This document shows, piece by piece, positions 1-6,127 of a DNA stretch of 13,990 nt (position 1 is the stretch's first letter; every line of letters begins with the position of its first letter). Origin of the DNA: Armatimonadaceae bacterium (GTDB lineage: Bacteria; Armatimonadota; Armatimonadia; Armatimonadales; Armatimonadaceae); NCBI GenBank assembly GCA_030446525.1, contig JAUJNC010000117.1, positions 1 to 13,990 on the forward strand, written 5' to 3'. The notes under the pieces were generated by a model. That model worked only from the letters and a program-made list of their open reading frames with translations, had not been told where the DNA came from and made no database searches. The position numbers and the translations under genes are program-made.

Positions 1-1194
1 CGGCCGGATCTGGCGGACCCCGCGCCGGGGTCGGCCGGCCGGCAGCAGACCCCGGCGGACCCGCAAGGCGGGGCCCGGGCAGAGGAGGCGGCGGACCGCA
101 CGGCGGCGACGGCACAGAACGCCTTCGGCTTCAAGCTGCTCACCGAGCTGACCGGCGAGGGGGCGGCCGGGAACGTGTTCCTTTCGCCGCTGAGCATCTC
201 GCTGGCCCTGTCCCTGGTCTACAACGGCGTGGGCGGCGCGACCCGGGACGCCGTCGGCGGGACACTGCAGCTGGCCGGGATGAGCCTCGAACAGGTGAAC
301 AAGGGGAACGCCGCCCTCCAGGAGTCGCTGGCCGGCCGCGACCCCGGAGTCCGGGTCGATATCGCCAACGGGCTCTGGGTGAACCAGGGGCTGCGCTTCG
401 ACCCGGACTTCCTGGAGCGGGCGGCCAGCGACTACAAGGCCGAGGCGTCGGCCCTGCGCAGCCAGGACCCGTCGGCGCTGGCGGCCATCAACGGGTGGGT
501 CAGCCGCAAGACCGACAAGAAAATCGAGACGCTGTTTACGAGCGACGACCTGCACAACGCCACGGCCGTGCTCGCCAACGCCGTCTACTTCAAGGGCACG
601 TGGACCGCGCCGTTCGACAAAGCGCTCACCCGCGACGGCGACTTCACGCTGCCGGACGGGAAAAAGAAAACGCTGCCGATGATGTCGCGGACCGGGGTCT
701 GCAAGTACCTGCGGGGTCAGGACTTCGAGGCGATCGGCTTGCCCTACGGCAAGGGCCGGGTCAGCATGTACGTTTTCCTGCCCGATGCCGGGTCGAGCCT
801 GGGCAAGTTCCTGGGCGGGCTGAGCGCGCAGAAGTGGGACGACTGGATGTCGCGGTTCCGGGAGGCGGAGATCGAGGTCGCCCTGCCGCGCTTCACGGTG
901 GCGTATGAGGCGGAGCTGAACGAGCCGCTGACCGGCCTGGGCATGGGGGTGGCGTTCGGCCCCGGCGCCGATTTCGCGCCCATGGGGCTGCCGGGCCACT
1001 ATCTGAGCCTGGTCAAGCACAAGGCGGTGATGGAGGTGAACGAGGAGGGCACGGAGGCCGCCGCGGCGACCGGGGGTGTGGTGACCATATCCATGAAGCC
1101 CCGCGTCGCCGTGAACCGCCCGTTCTTCTGCGCGATCCGCGACAACCAGACCGGCGCGGTGTTGTTTATGGGCGCCATCGCCGACCCACGGTAG
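1..1194 (+). CDS. Serpin family protein (5' end missing, runs off left edge)
   Basis: Serine-protease-inhibitor fold protein; about 397 codons are visible and the frame is open to the window edge, so the start lies outside. The first ~40 visible residues are Pro/Ala/Gly-rich linker. The serpin domain then begins with FGFKLLTEL and the typical NVFLSPLSIS helix-B segment (near 172-200). NAVYFKGTW (around 577-603) is the conserved shutter/strand motif. The hinge EEGTEAAAAT (1042-1071) matches the short-side-chain hinge of inhibitory serpins, so the loop can probably insert. The C-terminal signature NRPFFCAIRDNQTGAVLFMG fits the family. The scissile bond should lie near TISMK (1084-1098), one residue shorter than in antitrypsin by my alignment, so P1 is uncertain. 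A GTG at 175 is internal, since homology extends upstream of it. The linker hints at a secreted or membrane-tethered protein, but any signal is outside the window. Target protease unknown. Family call is secure. Confidence 0.95.
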   Translation, partial: RPDLADPAPGSAGRQQTPADPQGGARAEEAADRTAATAQNAFGFKLLTELTGEGAAGNVFLSPLSISLALSLVYNGVGGATRDAVGGTLQLAGMSLEQVNKGNAALQESLAGRDPGVRVDIANGLWVNQGLRFDPDFLERAASDYKAEASALRSQDPSALAAINGWVSRKTDKKIETLFTSDDLHNATAVLANAVYFKGTWTAPFDKALTRDGDFTLPDGKKKTLPMMSRTGVCKYLRGQDFEAIGLPYGKGRVSMYVFLPDAGSSLGKFLGGLSAQKWDDWMSRFREAEIEVALPRFTVAYEAELNEPLTGLGMGVAFGPGADFAPMGLPGHYLSLVKHKAVMEVNEEGTEAAAATGGVVTISMKPRVAVNRPFFCAIRDNQTGAVLFMGAIADPR

Positions 1195-1220
1195 CACAGG
1201 CCGGGGTAGGATACGGGATA

Positions 1221-1229
1221 TGGTATAAT
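1221..1229 (+). promoter_or_regulatory. Extended -10 promoter for the tat/secG operon
   Basis: TGGTATAAT gives a TG extended -10 (1221-1222) and a perfect TATAAT (1224-1229). No good -35 is visible 16-18 bp upstream, which suits an extended -10 promoter. Transcription should start near 1236, leaving a leader of about 15 nt in which AAGGGG (1237-1242), 8 nt before the GTG at 1251, would be the ribosome site. Inferred by eye. Confidence 0.6.
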
Positions 1230-1250
1230 ATTAGCCAAGGGGCGGCTACC

Positions 1251-1655
1251 GTGTTGTTCGCATTTCTGGGCACAACCGAAGTTTTGATCATCCTGGCCAT
1301 CGCGCTGCTCGTCTTCGGCCCGGCGAAGCTGCCGGAGATCGGGCGCCAGATCGCCATGGCCATGCGCGAGATGCGGAAGATGTCCAACGACGTGCAGCGC
1401 GCGTTCGACCTGGACGATTACCGCTATGATCGCCGCCACGATCCGCCGGCGTACAACACGGAGTCGTCGACCTGGTCGCCGGACGGCTACGGCGAATCCG
1501 CCGCGTACACCGACGACACGCCCGGCGCCGCGTCGGATACGGAGCAGCACAGCTTGCCCGGGACCCGCCCCTGGTCCGTTCAGGACGGCGACCTGCCGGC
1601 AGCCGTGACGACCGTGGAGCCGCCGGGGCCACCAAGAAAGCAAGAGGAGTTGTAG
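1251..1655 (+). CDS. Twin-arginine translocase subunit, TatA/TatB-like
   Basis: Membrane component of the Tat pathway, which exports folded proteins. The 134-residue protein has an N-terminal transmembrane helix (about residues 8-22), the FGP hinge (22-24), then LPEIGR and an amphipathic helix to about residue 50. The hinge proline resembles TatB more than TatA; the next gene has the TatA form FGG. The tail (55-134) is acidic, Pro/Tyr/Asp-rich and looks disordered. The start is GTG with AAGGGG 8 nt upstream and begins the helix in the expected place. It is first in a three-gene export operon, with its stop 2 nt before the next ATG. No tatC is present, so the rest of the machinery must be elsewhere. 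TatA/B family is certain; which of the two is not. Confidence 0.9.
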   Translation: MLFAFLGTTEVLIILAIALLVFGPAKLPEIGRQIAMAMREMRKMSNDVQRAFDLDDYRYDRRHDPPAYNTESSTWSPDGYGESAAYTDDTPGAASDTEQHSLPGTRPWSVQDGDLPAAVTTVEPPGPPRKQEEL

Positions 1656-1657
1656 CC

Positions 1658-1900
1658 ATGTGGACTGGGCCGTTCGCCTATATCGGGACGCAGGAGATAT
1701 TGATCGTCGCGGGAGTGGTGGTGCTCATCTTCGGCGGCGCCAAGATCCCTCAACTCGCCCGGGGGCTCGGCGAGGGTATCCGTGAGTTCAAGAAGTCGAT
1801 GGACGGCAGCGACGACGACACGAACAAGACGCCCCCGCCGGTACCTACACCCGCCGCGAAGGTGGACGCCGAAGAGGCGACCACGACAGCCACGAAGTAG
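1658..1900 (+). CDS. tatA: Twin-arginine translocase subunit TatA
   Basis: Pore-forming-type Tat subunit of 80 residues, within the usual TatA range. After a short periplasmic N-terminus with YIGTQE comes one transmembrane helix (about 13-25), then FGGAKIPQLARGLGEG and IREFKKSM, the standard TatA hinge and amphipathic helix. The last 30 residues are an acidic then Pro/Ala/Thr-rich tail. The ATG is preceded by AGAGGAG (1644-1650) at 7 nt, and the upstream stop ends 2 nt before it, implying translational coupling. With the TatB-like gene before it and secG 13 nt after it, it forms an export operon covering both the Tat and Sec routes. Confidence 0.93.
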   Translation: MWTGPFAYIGTQEILIVAGVVVLIFGGAKIPQLARGLGEGIREFKKSMDGSDDDTNKTPPPVPTPAAKVDAEEATTTATK

Positions 1901-1913
1901 CGAGGAGATATCC

Positions 1914-2162
1914 GTGTCGATTGTGGTTTCGATCTTGAGCGGGCTGCTGGTCCTGCTGTCCGTCGGCCTGATCGCCGTAGTGGTCATGCAGACGCCCAAA
2001 AGCGAAGGGTTTACGGGCGGGGTCCAAAACGCGCCCTCGTCCAACTTTCGCGGCAAAGCCGGCTACGACGACATGCTGTCGGGCTACACGCGCATGATCG
2101 GGATCGGCTGGTTCGCCACCGCGTTCGTGCTGGCGATCCTGAACGAAGTAGGCGGCCGCTAA
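1914..2162 (+). CDS. secG: Preprotein translocase subunit SecG
   Basis: Small auxiliary subunit of the SecYEG channel. The protein has 82 residues with two membrane helices (about 2-24 and 60-77) joined by a loop with VVVMQTPKSEGFTGG and FRGKAGYDDMLS, the typical SecG loop in which Gln/Lys/Gly residues follow helix 1. The start is GTG at 1914; GAGGAGAT (1902-1909) lies just upstream. The longer in-frame reading from 1782 overlaps tatA and is rich in arginine and proline, so I rejected it. It is last in the tat/sec operon, with the terminator 8 nt past its stop. Confidence 0.92.
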   Translation: MSIVVSILSGLLVLLSVGLIAVVVMQTPKSEGFTGGVQNAPSSNFRGKAGYDDMLSGYTRMIGIGWFATAFVLAILNEVGGR

Positions 2163-2169
2163 ACAAGAG

Positions 2170-2197
2170 GAAGGCCGGGGCGATCGCCCCGGCCTTC
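2170..2197. terminator. Bidirectional intrinsic terminator (28-bp perfect palindrome)
   Basis: Perfect palindrome GAAGGCCGGGGCG/CGCCCCGGCCTTC with no spacer bases, centred on GCGATCGC. On the + strand it is followed by a short T-run (GTTTCG); on the - strand by CCTCTTGTTT. It lies between secG and the convergent 47-codon gene, so it can end both transcripts. The T-runs are modest. Confidence 0.75.
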
Positions 2198-2204
2198 GTT
2201 TCGC

Positions 2205-2348
2205 CTACGCCGCTTTGCGCCAGGCGCCGATGCACAATCGCGGCATCTCGCCCGCCTCACCCGGCTCCGGCTGCGCCTTGGCCACCAGAACGGCATAGAA
2301 GGCCGCCGCCCCCCCCGCATAGCTTACCAGCCCTACCAGCCACCACAT
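2205..2348 (-). CDS. Small single-pass membrane protein, 47 residues
   Basis: Short ORF not recognised as a known family. The protein starts MWWLVGLVSYAGGAAAFYAV, one hydrophobic helix (about 2-23), followed by a polar KAQPEPGEAGEMPR stretch and a basic end. Support is unusually complete for so small a gene: GGAGGAG (2360-2366) 11 nt before the ATG, a TTGAGT-17-GATAAT promoter just upstream, third codon positions mostly G/C, and a terminator 8 nt past the stop. The reading includes an eight-G run (2309-2316 on the + strand), a place where length change would alter the frame. Function unknown; it could be a small inner-membrane or stress protein. Confidence 0.6.
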   Translation of the reverse strand: MWWLVGLVSYAGGAAAFYAVLVAKAQPEPGEAGEMPRLCIGAWRKAA

Positions 2349-2374
2349 GCTCTTTCCCTCTCCTCCGAGGTTCT

Positions 2375-2403
2375 ATTATCGGCGTCTCCCTCGACGTACT
2401 CAA
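2375..2403 (-). promoter_or_regulatory. Promoter for the 47-residue membrane protein
   Basis: On the - strand TTGAGT (2403-2398), a 17-bp spacer, and GATAAT (2380-2375), matching 4/6 and 5/6 of the sigma70 boxes. Transcription would start near 2368, so the Shine-Dalgarno at 2366-2360 is almost at the 5' end. This AT-richer stretch lies in the gap after the sulfatase operon. Confidence 0.5.
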
Positions 2404-2426
2404 CAGGTATCCTTACTATTGTATCA

Positions 2427-2906
2427 CTATTTCTGCCCGATTCGTTCCTGTGTATTGCGCGCAGTGGCGACCGCTTCTAAGATAGCGCTCGCGCTTTCCG
2501 GTCGTGCCTCGGCGTCCGCGGTCTCCGACCAGAGCCGGTGCGCCTCCCAGGCGCCGTGCAGCCGTTCGGCCCGCCGGCCGCGATGAGGGATCTTCAGCCG
2601 CCAAACGCCGGTGAGGAAGCGGCCGTCCTCGGAAAGGGTACCTTCATATTCTACGGGGGCCGTGCCGCCGGCGGGATCGGGGCGAAGGTACACCTTGGTG
2701 AAGCGGACGAACAAACCGTGCTGCGCGCCGCTCACGCCCGCCTCACCCAGCGGGCAGTCATCCAGGATGGTCCCGGCGAAGCGGCCCCCGCTCCCCCGGA
2801 GCGTGAAGGTCGCCTCGAAGCGCACCGGCGGTTGCCACGCCTGCGCGCCCCGATATTCGTAGGTGCCGAGCCACCCCCCGGCGATGCTGGTATCCTGTGT
2901 GCTCAT
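2427..2906 (-). CDS. Uncharacterised small beta-rich protein
   Basis: I do not recognise a named family. The 159-residue protein has no signal peptide or membrane helix. Residues ~10-125 alternate short strands with conserved-looking landmarks: GGWLGTYEY near the start, GRFAGTILDD, VRFTKVYLR, VEYEGTLSEDG and LTGVWRLK. That pattern (G-x-W-x-G, F-x-G, Y-x-G, G-x-W) is typical of small avidin- or lipocalin-like antiparallel barrels. The remaining ~35 residues are a charged, Ala-rich helical tail. It begins 24 nt after the stop of the upstream sulfatase on the same strand, so it is probably the last gene of the sulfatase operon. It may bind a ligand connected with the sulfatase substrate; that is guesswork from position. 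Confidence 0.72.
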   Translation of the reverse strand: MSTQDTSIAGGWLGTYEYRGAQAWQPPVRFEATFTLRGSGGRFAGTILDDCPLGEAGVSGAQHGLFVRFTKVYLRPDPAGGTAPVEYEGTLSEDGRFLTGVWRLKIPHRGRRAERLHGAWEAHRLWSETADAEARPESASAILEAVATARNTQERIGQK

Positions 2907-2930
2907 TGCGGCGTAAAACAGATCAGTGGA

Positions 2931-4301
2931 TTAAACGGTCCAGGTGTTCAGGCGATCAGGGATTGGGCCGCGCAGGATCGGGTCGTTCGTCTCCCCCATC
3001 CACCGGTCCAGCCGCGCGCTCAGCCCGGCTTTGACATCGGCAAACCCCGACTCCTGGGCAAGATCGCGCGTCTCGTGCGGATCGGCCAGCACGTCGAAGA
3101 GCTCCTCGCGCGGCCGGGGCAGCGTGGCGGGCGGCCATAGCTCGGTATACCAGGTCTGGAACGTCTCCTTGACGGAAGAAACCTCTTCCGGCAGCCACTG
3201 CCTCTTTTTGTTCTCGCCCAGGTTGCGGATGTAGTGAAAGCGGTCGGTGCGCACGGCCCGCATCGGGTCGTAGCCGGGGTTCAGGCGCGGCTCGGGCGCC
3301 GGCTGATCGGTCGGAACCCCGCCGTGGTAATTGCGCTCGAAGAAGAGCACCTCGTGCGGCTCATACGGCCCGCCCATCAGCAGCGGCCAGAACGAGCGGC
3401 CCTGTACCTGCGGTCGGGGACCCTCCGGGGGCGCCGCCCCCGCCGCTTCCAGCAGCGTCGGGCACACGTCGATGTTGGAGATCAGGTGGCTGACCTGCTT
3501 CCCCGCGGGCAGGCCCGGCCCCCGCATCAGGAGCGCGATCTCCAGCCCGTGGCCGTAGAGCGTGCCCTTGGCGCGATGGGCGCTGATGCCGTGGTCGGTG
3601 GTGAAGACGACCAGCGTGTTCTCCCGGTAACCCAGACGCTCGACGGCGTCGAGGAGCCGCGCGATCTGGCGGTCCAGGTAGCGGATGCATGCCTGGAAGT
3701 GCGCCATCTCACGGCGGATCGGCCCGACATCGGGCAGGAACGGCGGCACGTAGGCCTCCTCCGGCGGGCCGGGGTCGTAGACCCGCACGCGGCCGGACTG
3801 GTCCCGGCTGTTCCAGCGCGACTCGTGCGTCTCGATGGTGCCGATGTTGAGGTAAAAGGGCGGCGCGTCCTCCGCCCCGGCGGCGCGCTCCTCCAGGTAC
3901 CGGATCGCGCTGCCGATGGCGTCCTCAGCGAAGACGCTCGCCTCGATCTCCCGCCGGTAGCGGTTGTCTTCCTTGCGATGGCGCTCGTGCTGCAGGCCGG
4001 AGTGCACCGTCTCGTAGCCGGCGTCATTCTGGTGGTCCAGGTTGGTGCGCGTCGACTGGGGCTGCGTCCAGCGGGGGTTGACCAGCCCCATCTGGCGGTT
4101 GGTGTGGGCGTACATCCCGGTCATCACGCTGCCGCGGGAGGGGCTGCAGGCAGGCGAGGCGCAAAAGGCGCGGTCGAACCGCACGCCGCCGGCCGCGAAG
4201 CGATCCAGGTTCGGCGTCGCGACGCCCGCGCCGTAGCAGCCCAGTTCGCGGCCGAGGTCATGCGCGACGACATAGATGATGTTCAGCGGTGTCTGCGCCA
4301 T
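2931..4301 (-). CDS. Formylglycine-dependent sulfatase (second gene of pair)
   Basis: Sulfate-ester or N-sulfate hydrolase of the type I sulfatase / alkaline-phosphatase superfamily, 456 residues. Seen: an N-terminal strand with Asp (NIIYVVAHD, residues 7-15) as metal ligand, GCYG, and C-S-P-S-R at 52-56 followed by GSVMTGMYAHT, the site where Cys52 is converted to formylglycine. TTDHG, with a following lysine in AKGTLYGHG, supplies further metal and sulfate ligands. The C-terminal half has the LFDVLADPHETRDLA segment common in sulfatases. The layout resembles heparan N-sulfatase (sulfamidase) relatives, but the substrate cannot be read from sequence. No signal peptide: MAQTPLN leads straight into the first strand. 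It starts 5 nt after the stop of the upstream sulfatase; the nearest GGAGG is about 15 nt from the ATG, so coupling is likely. Confidence 0.95.
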   Translation of the reverse strand: MAQTPLNIIYVVAHDLGRELGCYGAGVATPNLDRFAAGGVRFDRAFCASPACSPSRGSVMTGMYAHTNRQMGLVNPRWTQPQSTRTNLDHQNDAGYETVHSGLQHERHRKEDNRYRREIEASVFAEDAIGSAIRYLEERAAGAEDAPPFYLNIGTIETHESRWNSRDQSGRVRVYDPGPPEEAYVPPFLPDVGPIRREMAHFQACIRYLDRQIARLLDAVERLGYRENTLVVFTTDHGISAHRAKGTLYGHGLEIALLMRGPGLPAGKQVSHLISNIDVCPTLLEAAGAAPPEGPRPQVQGRSFWPLLMGGPYEPHEVLFFERNYHGGVPTDQPAPEPRLNPGYDPMRAVRTDRFHYIRNLGENKKRQWLPEEVSSVKETFQTWYTELWPPATLPRPREELFDVLADPHETRDLAQESGFADVKAGLSARLDRWMGETNDPILRGPIPDRLNTWTV

Positions 4302-4306
4302 GACGT

Positions 4307-5929
4307 TTACGCGTCGCCTCCCGCCGCTTGGACCGTGAAACGGGCCGCGCGCTCGTCACTCTCCTGGTATCCGTAGCGGATCGCCCTGGCCCGGAGCGTC
4401 GTCTCGCCGGGCCCGAGGCGCAGAGGACCGGCGTACAGGCGCCAGTGGACGCCGTCGCCCTGCCCGGTCGTGTAGGTGATCGAGGCGCCCTGTGTGGCCG
4501 AGTGGAGCTGAACCAGCAGCGGGCCCTCGAAGGCGCCGCCCTCGTCGGCCGCCTCCAGGCCGGGCCCCTCCGGCGTGATCGGGATGAACACCGGTGCCGC
4601 CGTCTTGGGCTGCCGACGGCCGGGCCACATCCGCTCCAGCATCTGCTCTTCCCCAATCTCGCCCATGTCCCCGTACGTGCGGCGCCAATCGTCGAGCGCG
4701 CCTCGCATCCGGAGGAGCGCCGCGCGGTGCGCCGGATCGCCGGCCAGGTTGTTGATCTCGTACGGGTCGGCCTGTGTGTCGTACAGCTCCTCGGCCGGCC
4801 GGTGATCCTGCAACAGGAGCTTTTGCGGCCCTGCCAGCTTGTCTTCCAGGTGCAGCCGCCACATCTCCTGCATTACGGGGTGCCGGTTGCGGTACGGGAT
4901 CCACAACAGGTACGGCAGCTCGGGGCGGAAGTTGCGGAGGTACTTGTACCGGTCGTCCCGGACCGCGCGCACCATGTCGTAGGCCTCGTCATGCCGGTCG
5001 CGGGCGGCGTAGACGTACTGCCTCGGCTCCCCCGCAAGCTCCCCGGCGAACGGCCGGCCGTGCAGGTGGCGGGGGATCTCCACGCCGGCCAGCCCCAGCA
5101 CCGTCGGCGCCAGGTCCACCAGGCTCACCAGCTCCTCGCGCACGCTCCCCGGCTCCAGCCCCCCGGGCCAGCGCACGAGGAGGGGGATACGGATGCCCGC
5201 GTCGTAGGGCCACCGCTTGCCGCGCGGCAGCCCTTCCCCGTGATCGCTCCACAGGAAAACGACCGTTTGACCGGCCAGCCCGTCCTCTTCCAGCTCGGCG
5301 AGGATCTGCCCGACCCGCTCGTCCGCGCGGGCCAGGTTGTCGTAGTGCCGCGCCAGCGCCTCGCGCGCCCTGGGCGTGTCCGGCAGGTAGGGCGGCAGCG
5401 TCACCCGTTCGGGGTCGGTGACGAGCCGCTCCCCTTCCTTCGGCCACATCCCGCTTTCGTGGGTCACGGTCGGGTTGAAGACGGCGAAGAAGGGCTGGCC
5501 TTTGTCGGGCCGGTTGCGCCAGTGGGCCTCCTTGCCGCATTCGTCCCACGCGGTGGCCGGCGGCGTGAACTGGTAGTCCGTCTTCTCGTTGTTGGTGCAG
5601 AAGTAGCCTGCCGCCCGCAGGTACTCGGTAAAGGTCTTGACGTAGTGGGGCGGAACGGCCGAGTACGGCGTCGGCATCTCGGGCGTGTCGCGGTTCTGAT
5701 GCGTCGTGCGCATGTGGTGCGTCCCGATCGCCGTCTGGTACATGCCCGTGATGATGGCCGATCGGCTCGGCGCGCAGACGCCCGCCGTCGAGAACGCGTT
5801 GGGGAAGCGGCAGCCCTGGGCGGCGAGTCGATCGATCGCCGGCGTCCGCGCGATCGTATCCCCGTAGCAGCCGAAACGCGGGCTCGTGTCTTCCAGTGAA
5901 ATCCAGAGGATGTTGGGCCGGGGAATCAT
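4307..5929 (-). CDS. Formylglycine-dependent sulfatase with C-terminal beta domain
   Basis: Type I sulfatase, 540 residues from the chosen ATG at 5929, which has AAAGGA 5-6 nt upstream and starts MIPRPNILWISLED. An in-frame ATG at 6001 would add 24 polar residues that are neither domain nor signal peptide. Seen: Asp14 in the first strand, GCYGD, and C-A-P-S-R at 52-56 with SAIITGMY, the formylglycine motif; then SDHGEGLPRGKRWPYDAG for metal and sulfate binding, and ELYDTQADPYEINNLA near the end of the catalytic domain. The last ~80 residues (ITYTTGQGDGVHW, YAGPLRL, LRARAIRYGY) look like the small chitobiase/hexosaminidase C-terminal beta domain found on many carbohydrate enzymes. No export signal, so action is probably cytoplasmic and an anaerobic or aerobic maturase must come from elsewhere. 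First gene of the sulfatase operon; substrate unknown. Confidence 0.95.
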   Translation of the reverse strand: MIPRPNILWISLEDTSPRFGCYGDTIARTPAIDRLAAQGCRFPNAFSTAGVCAPSRSAIITGMYQTAIGTHHMRTTHQNRDTPEMPTPYSAVPPHYVKTFTEYLRAAGYFCTNNEKTDYQFTPPATAWDECGKEAHWRNRPDKGQPFFAVFNPTVTHESGMWPKEGERLVTDPERVTLPPYLPDTPRAREALARHYDNLARADERVGQILAELEEDGLAGQTVVFLWSDHGEGLPRGKRWPYDAGIRIPLLVRWPGGLEPGSVREELVSLVDLAPTVLGLAGVEIPRHLHGRPFAGELAGEPRQYVYAARDRHDEAYDMVRAVRDDRYKYLRNFRPELPYLLWIPYRNRHPVMQEMWRLHLEDKLAGPQKLLLQDHRPAEELYDTQADPYEINNLAGDPAHRAALLRMRGALDDWRRTYGDMGEIGEEQMLERMWPGRRQPKTAAPVFIPITPEGPGLEAADEGGAFEGPLLVQLHSATQGASITYTTGQGDGVHWRLYAGPLRLGPGETTLRARAIRYGYQESDERAARFTVQAAGGDA

Positions 5930-6051
5930 CTCGTCCTTTCTTCGTGCCGCCGCTGGTGACACGTCGTTACTATTCTCCCCCTCGCGCGCGGAACCCTTCA
6001 CCGGCCCCGCGGCGGAGTTACGCCTGCCGGGCGACGTTTCCGGCGTGGCCC

Positions 6052-6085
6052 GGCGGCGGGCGTGGGTTTGACACTGCCCGCCGCC
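6052..6085. repeat. Inverted repeat around the -35 box (operator-like)
   Basis: GGCGGCGGGC (6052-6061) and its exact complement GCCCGCCGCC (6076-6085) are separated by 14 nt that hold the TTGACA box; the right arm lies in the -35/-10 spacer. It could be a repressor site, or a hairpin for transcripts crossing from the left. High GC makes chance pairing possible. Confidence 0.4.
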
Positions 6086-6096
6086 CGTGCTACAAT
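6068..6096 (+). promoter_or_regulatory. Sigma70-type promoter of the pap2 remnant-MFS-lipoprotein operon
   Basis: TTGACA (6068-6073), a 17-bp spacer and TACAAT (6091-6096): a perfect -35 and a 5/6 -10. Start of transcription is expected near 6103, about 25 nt before the ATG at 6128, with GGAAGAGG (6116-6123) as the ribosome site. This is the strongest promoter match seen in the window. Confidence 0.8.
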
Positions 6097-6127
6097 GGGG
6101 CGGCTACCAACATCTGGAAGAGGTTCC

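Noticed and set aside
1782..1913. Longer start for secG inside tatA
   Set aside because: Arg/Pro-rich overlap with tatA; GTG at 1914 has GAGGAG upstream and begins the first helix.
2170..2197. GCGATCGC at the palindrome centre as a HIP1-type element
   Set aside because: A single copy inside an obvious terminator hairpin; I saw no enrichment that would suggest a HIP1 system.
3234..4376. 380-codon + strand open frame opposite the second sulfatase
   Set aside because: Shadow of the sulfatase gene; no ribosome site and no recognisable motif.
4328..5899. 523-codon + strand open frame opposite the first sulfatase
   Set aside because: Antisense of a gene with full sulfatase motifs; composition is Arg/Val/Pro-rich with no domain, as expected of GC-rich shadow frames.
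5930..6001. 24-residue extension of the first sulfatase
   Set aside because: Polar, not a signal peptide, and the ATG at 5929 has a good AAAGGA site and begins the conserved strand.
5930..6050. Promoter for the sulfatase operon
   Set aside because: AGAATAGTAA (near 5968-5977, - strand) is the only AT-rich candidate and has no convincing -35; not enough to annotate.
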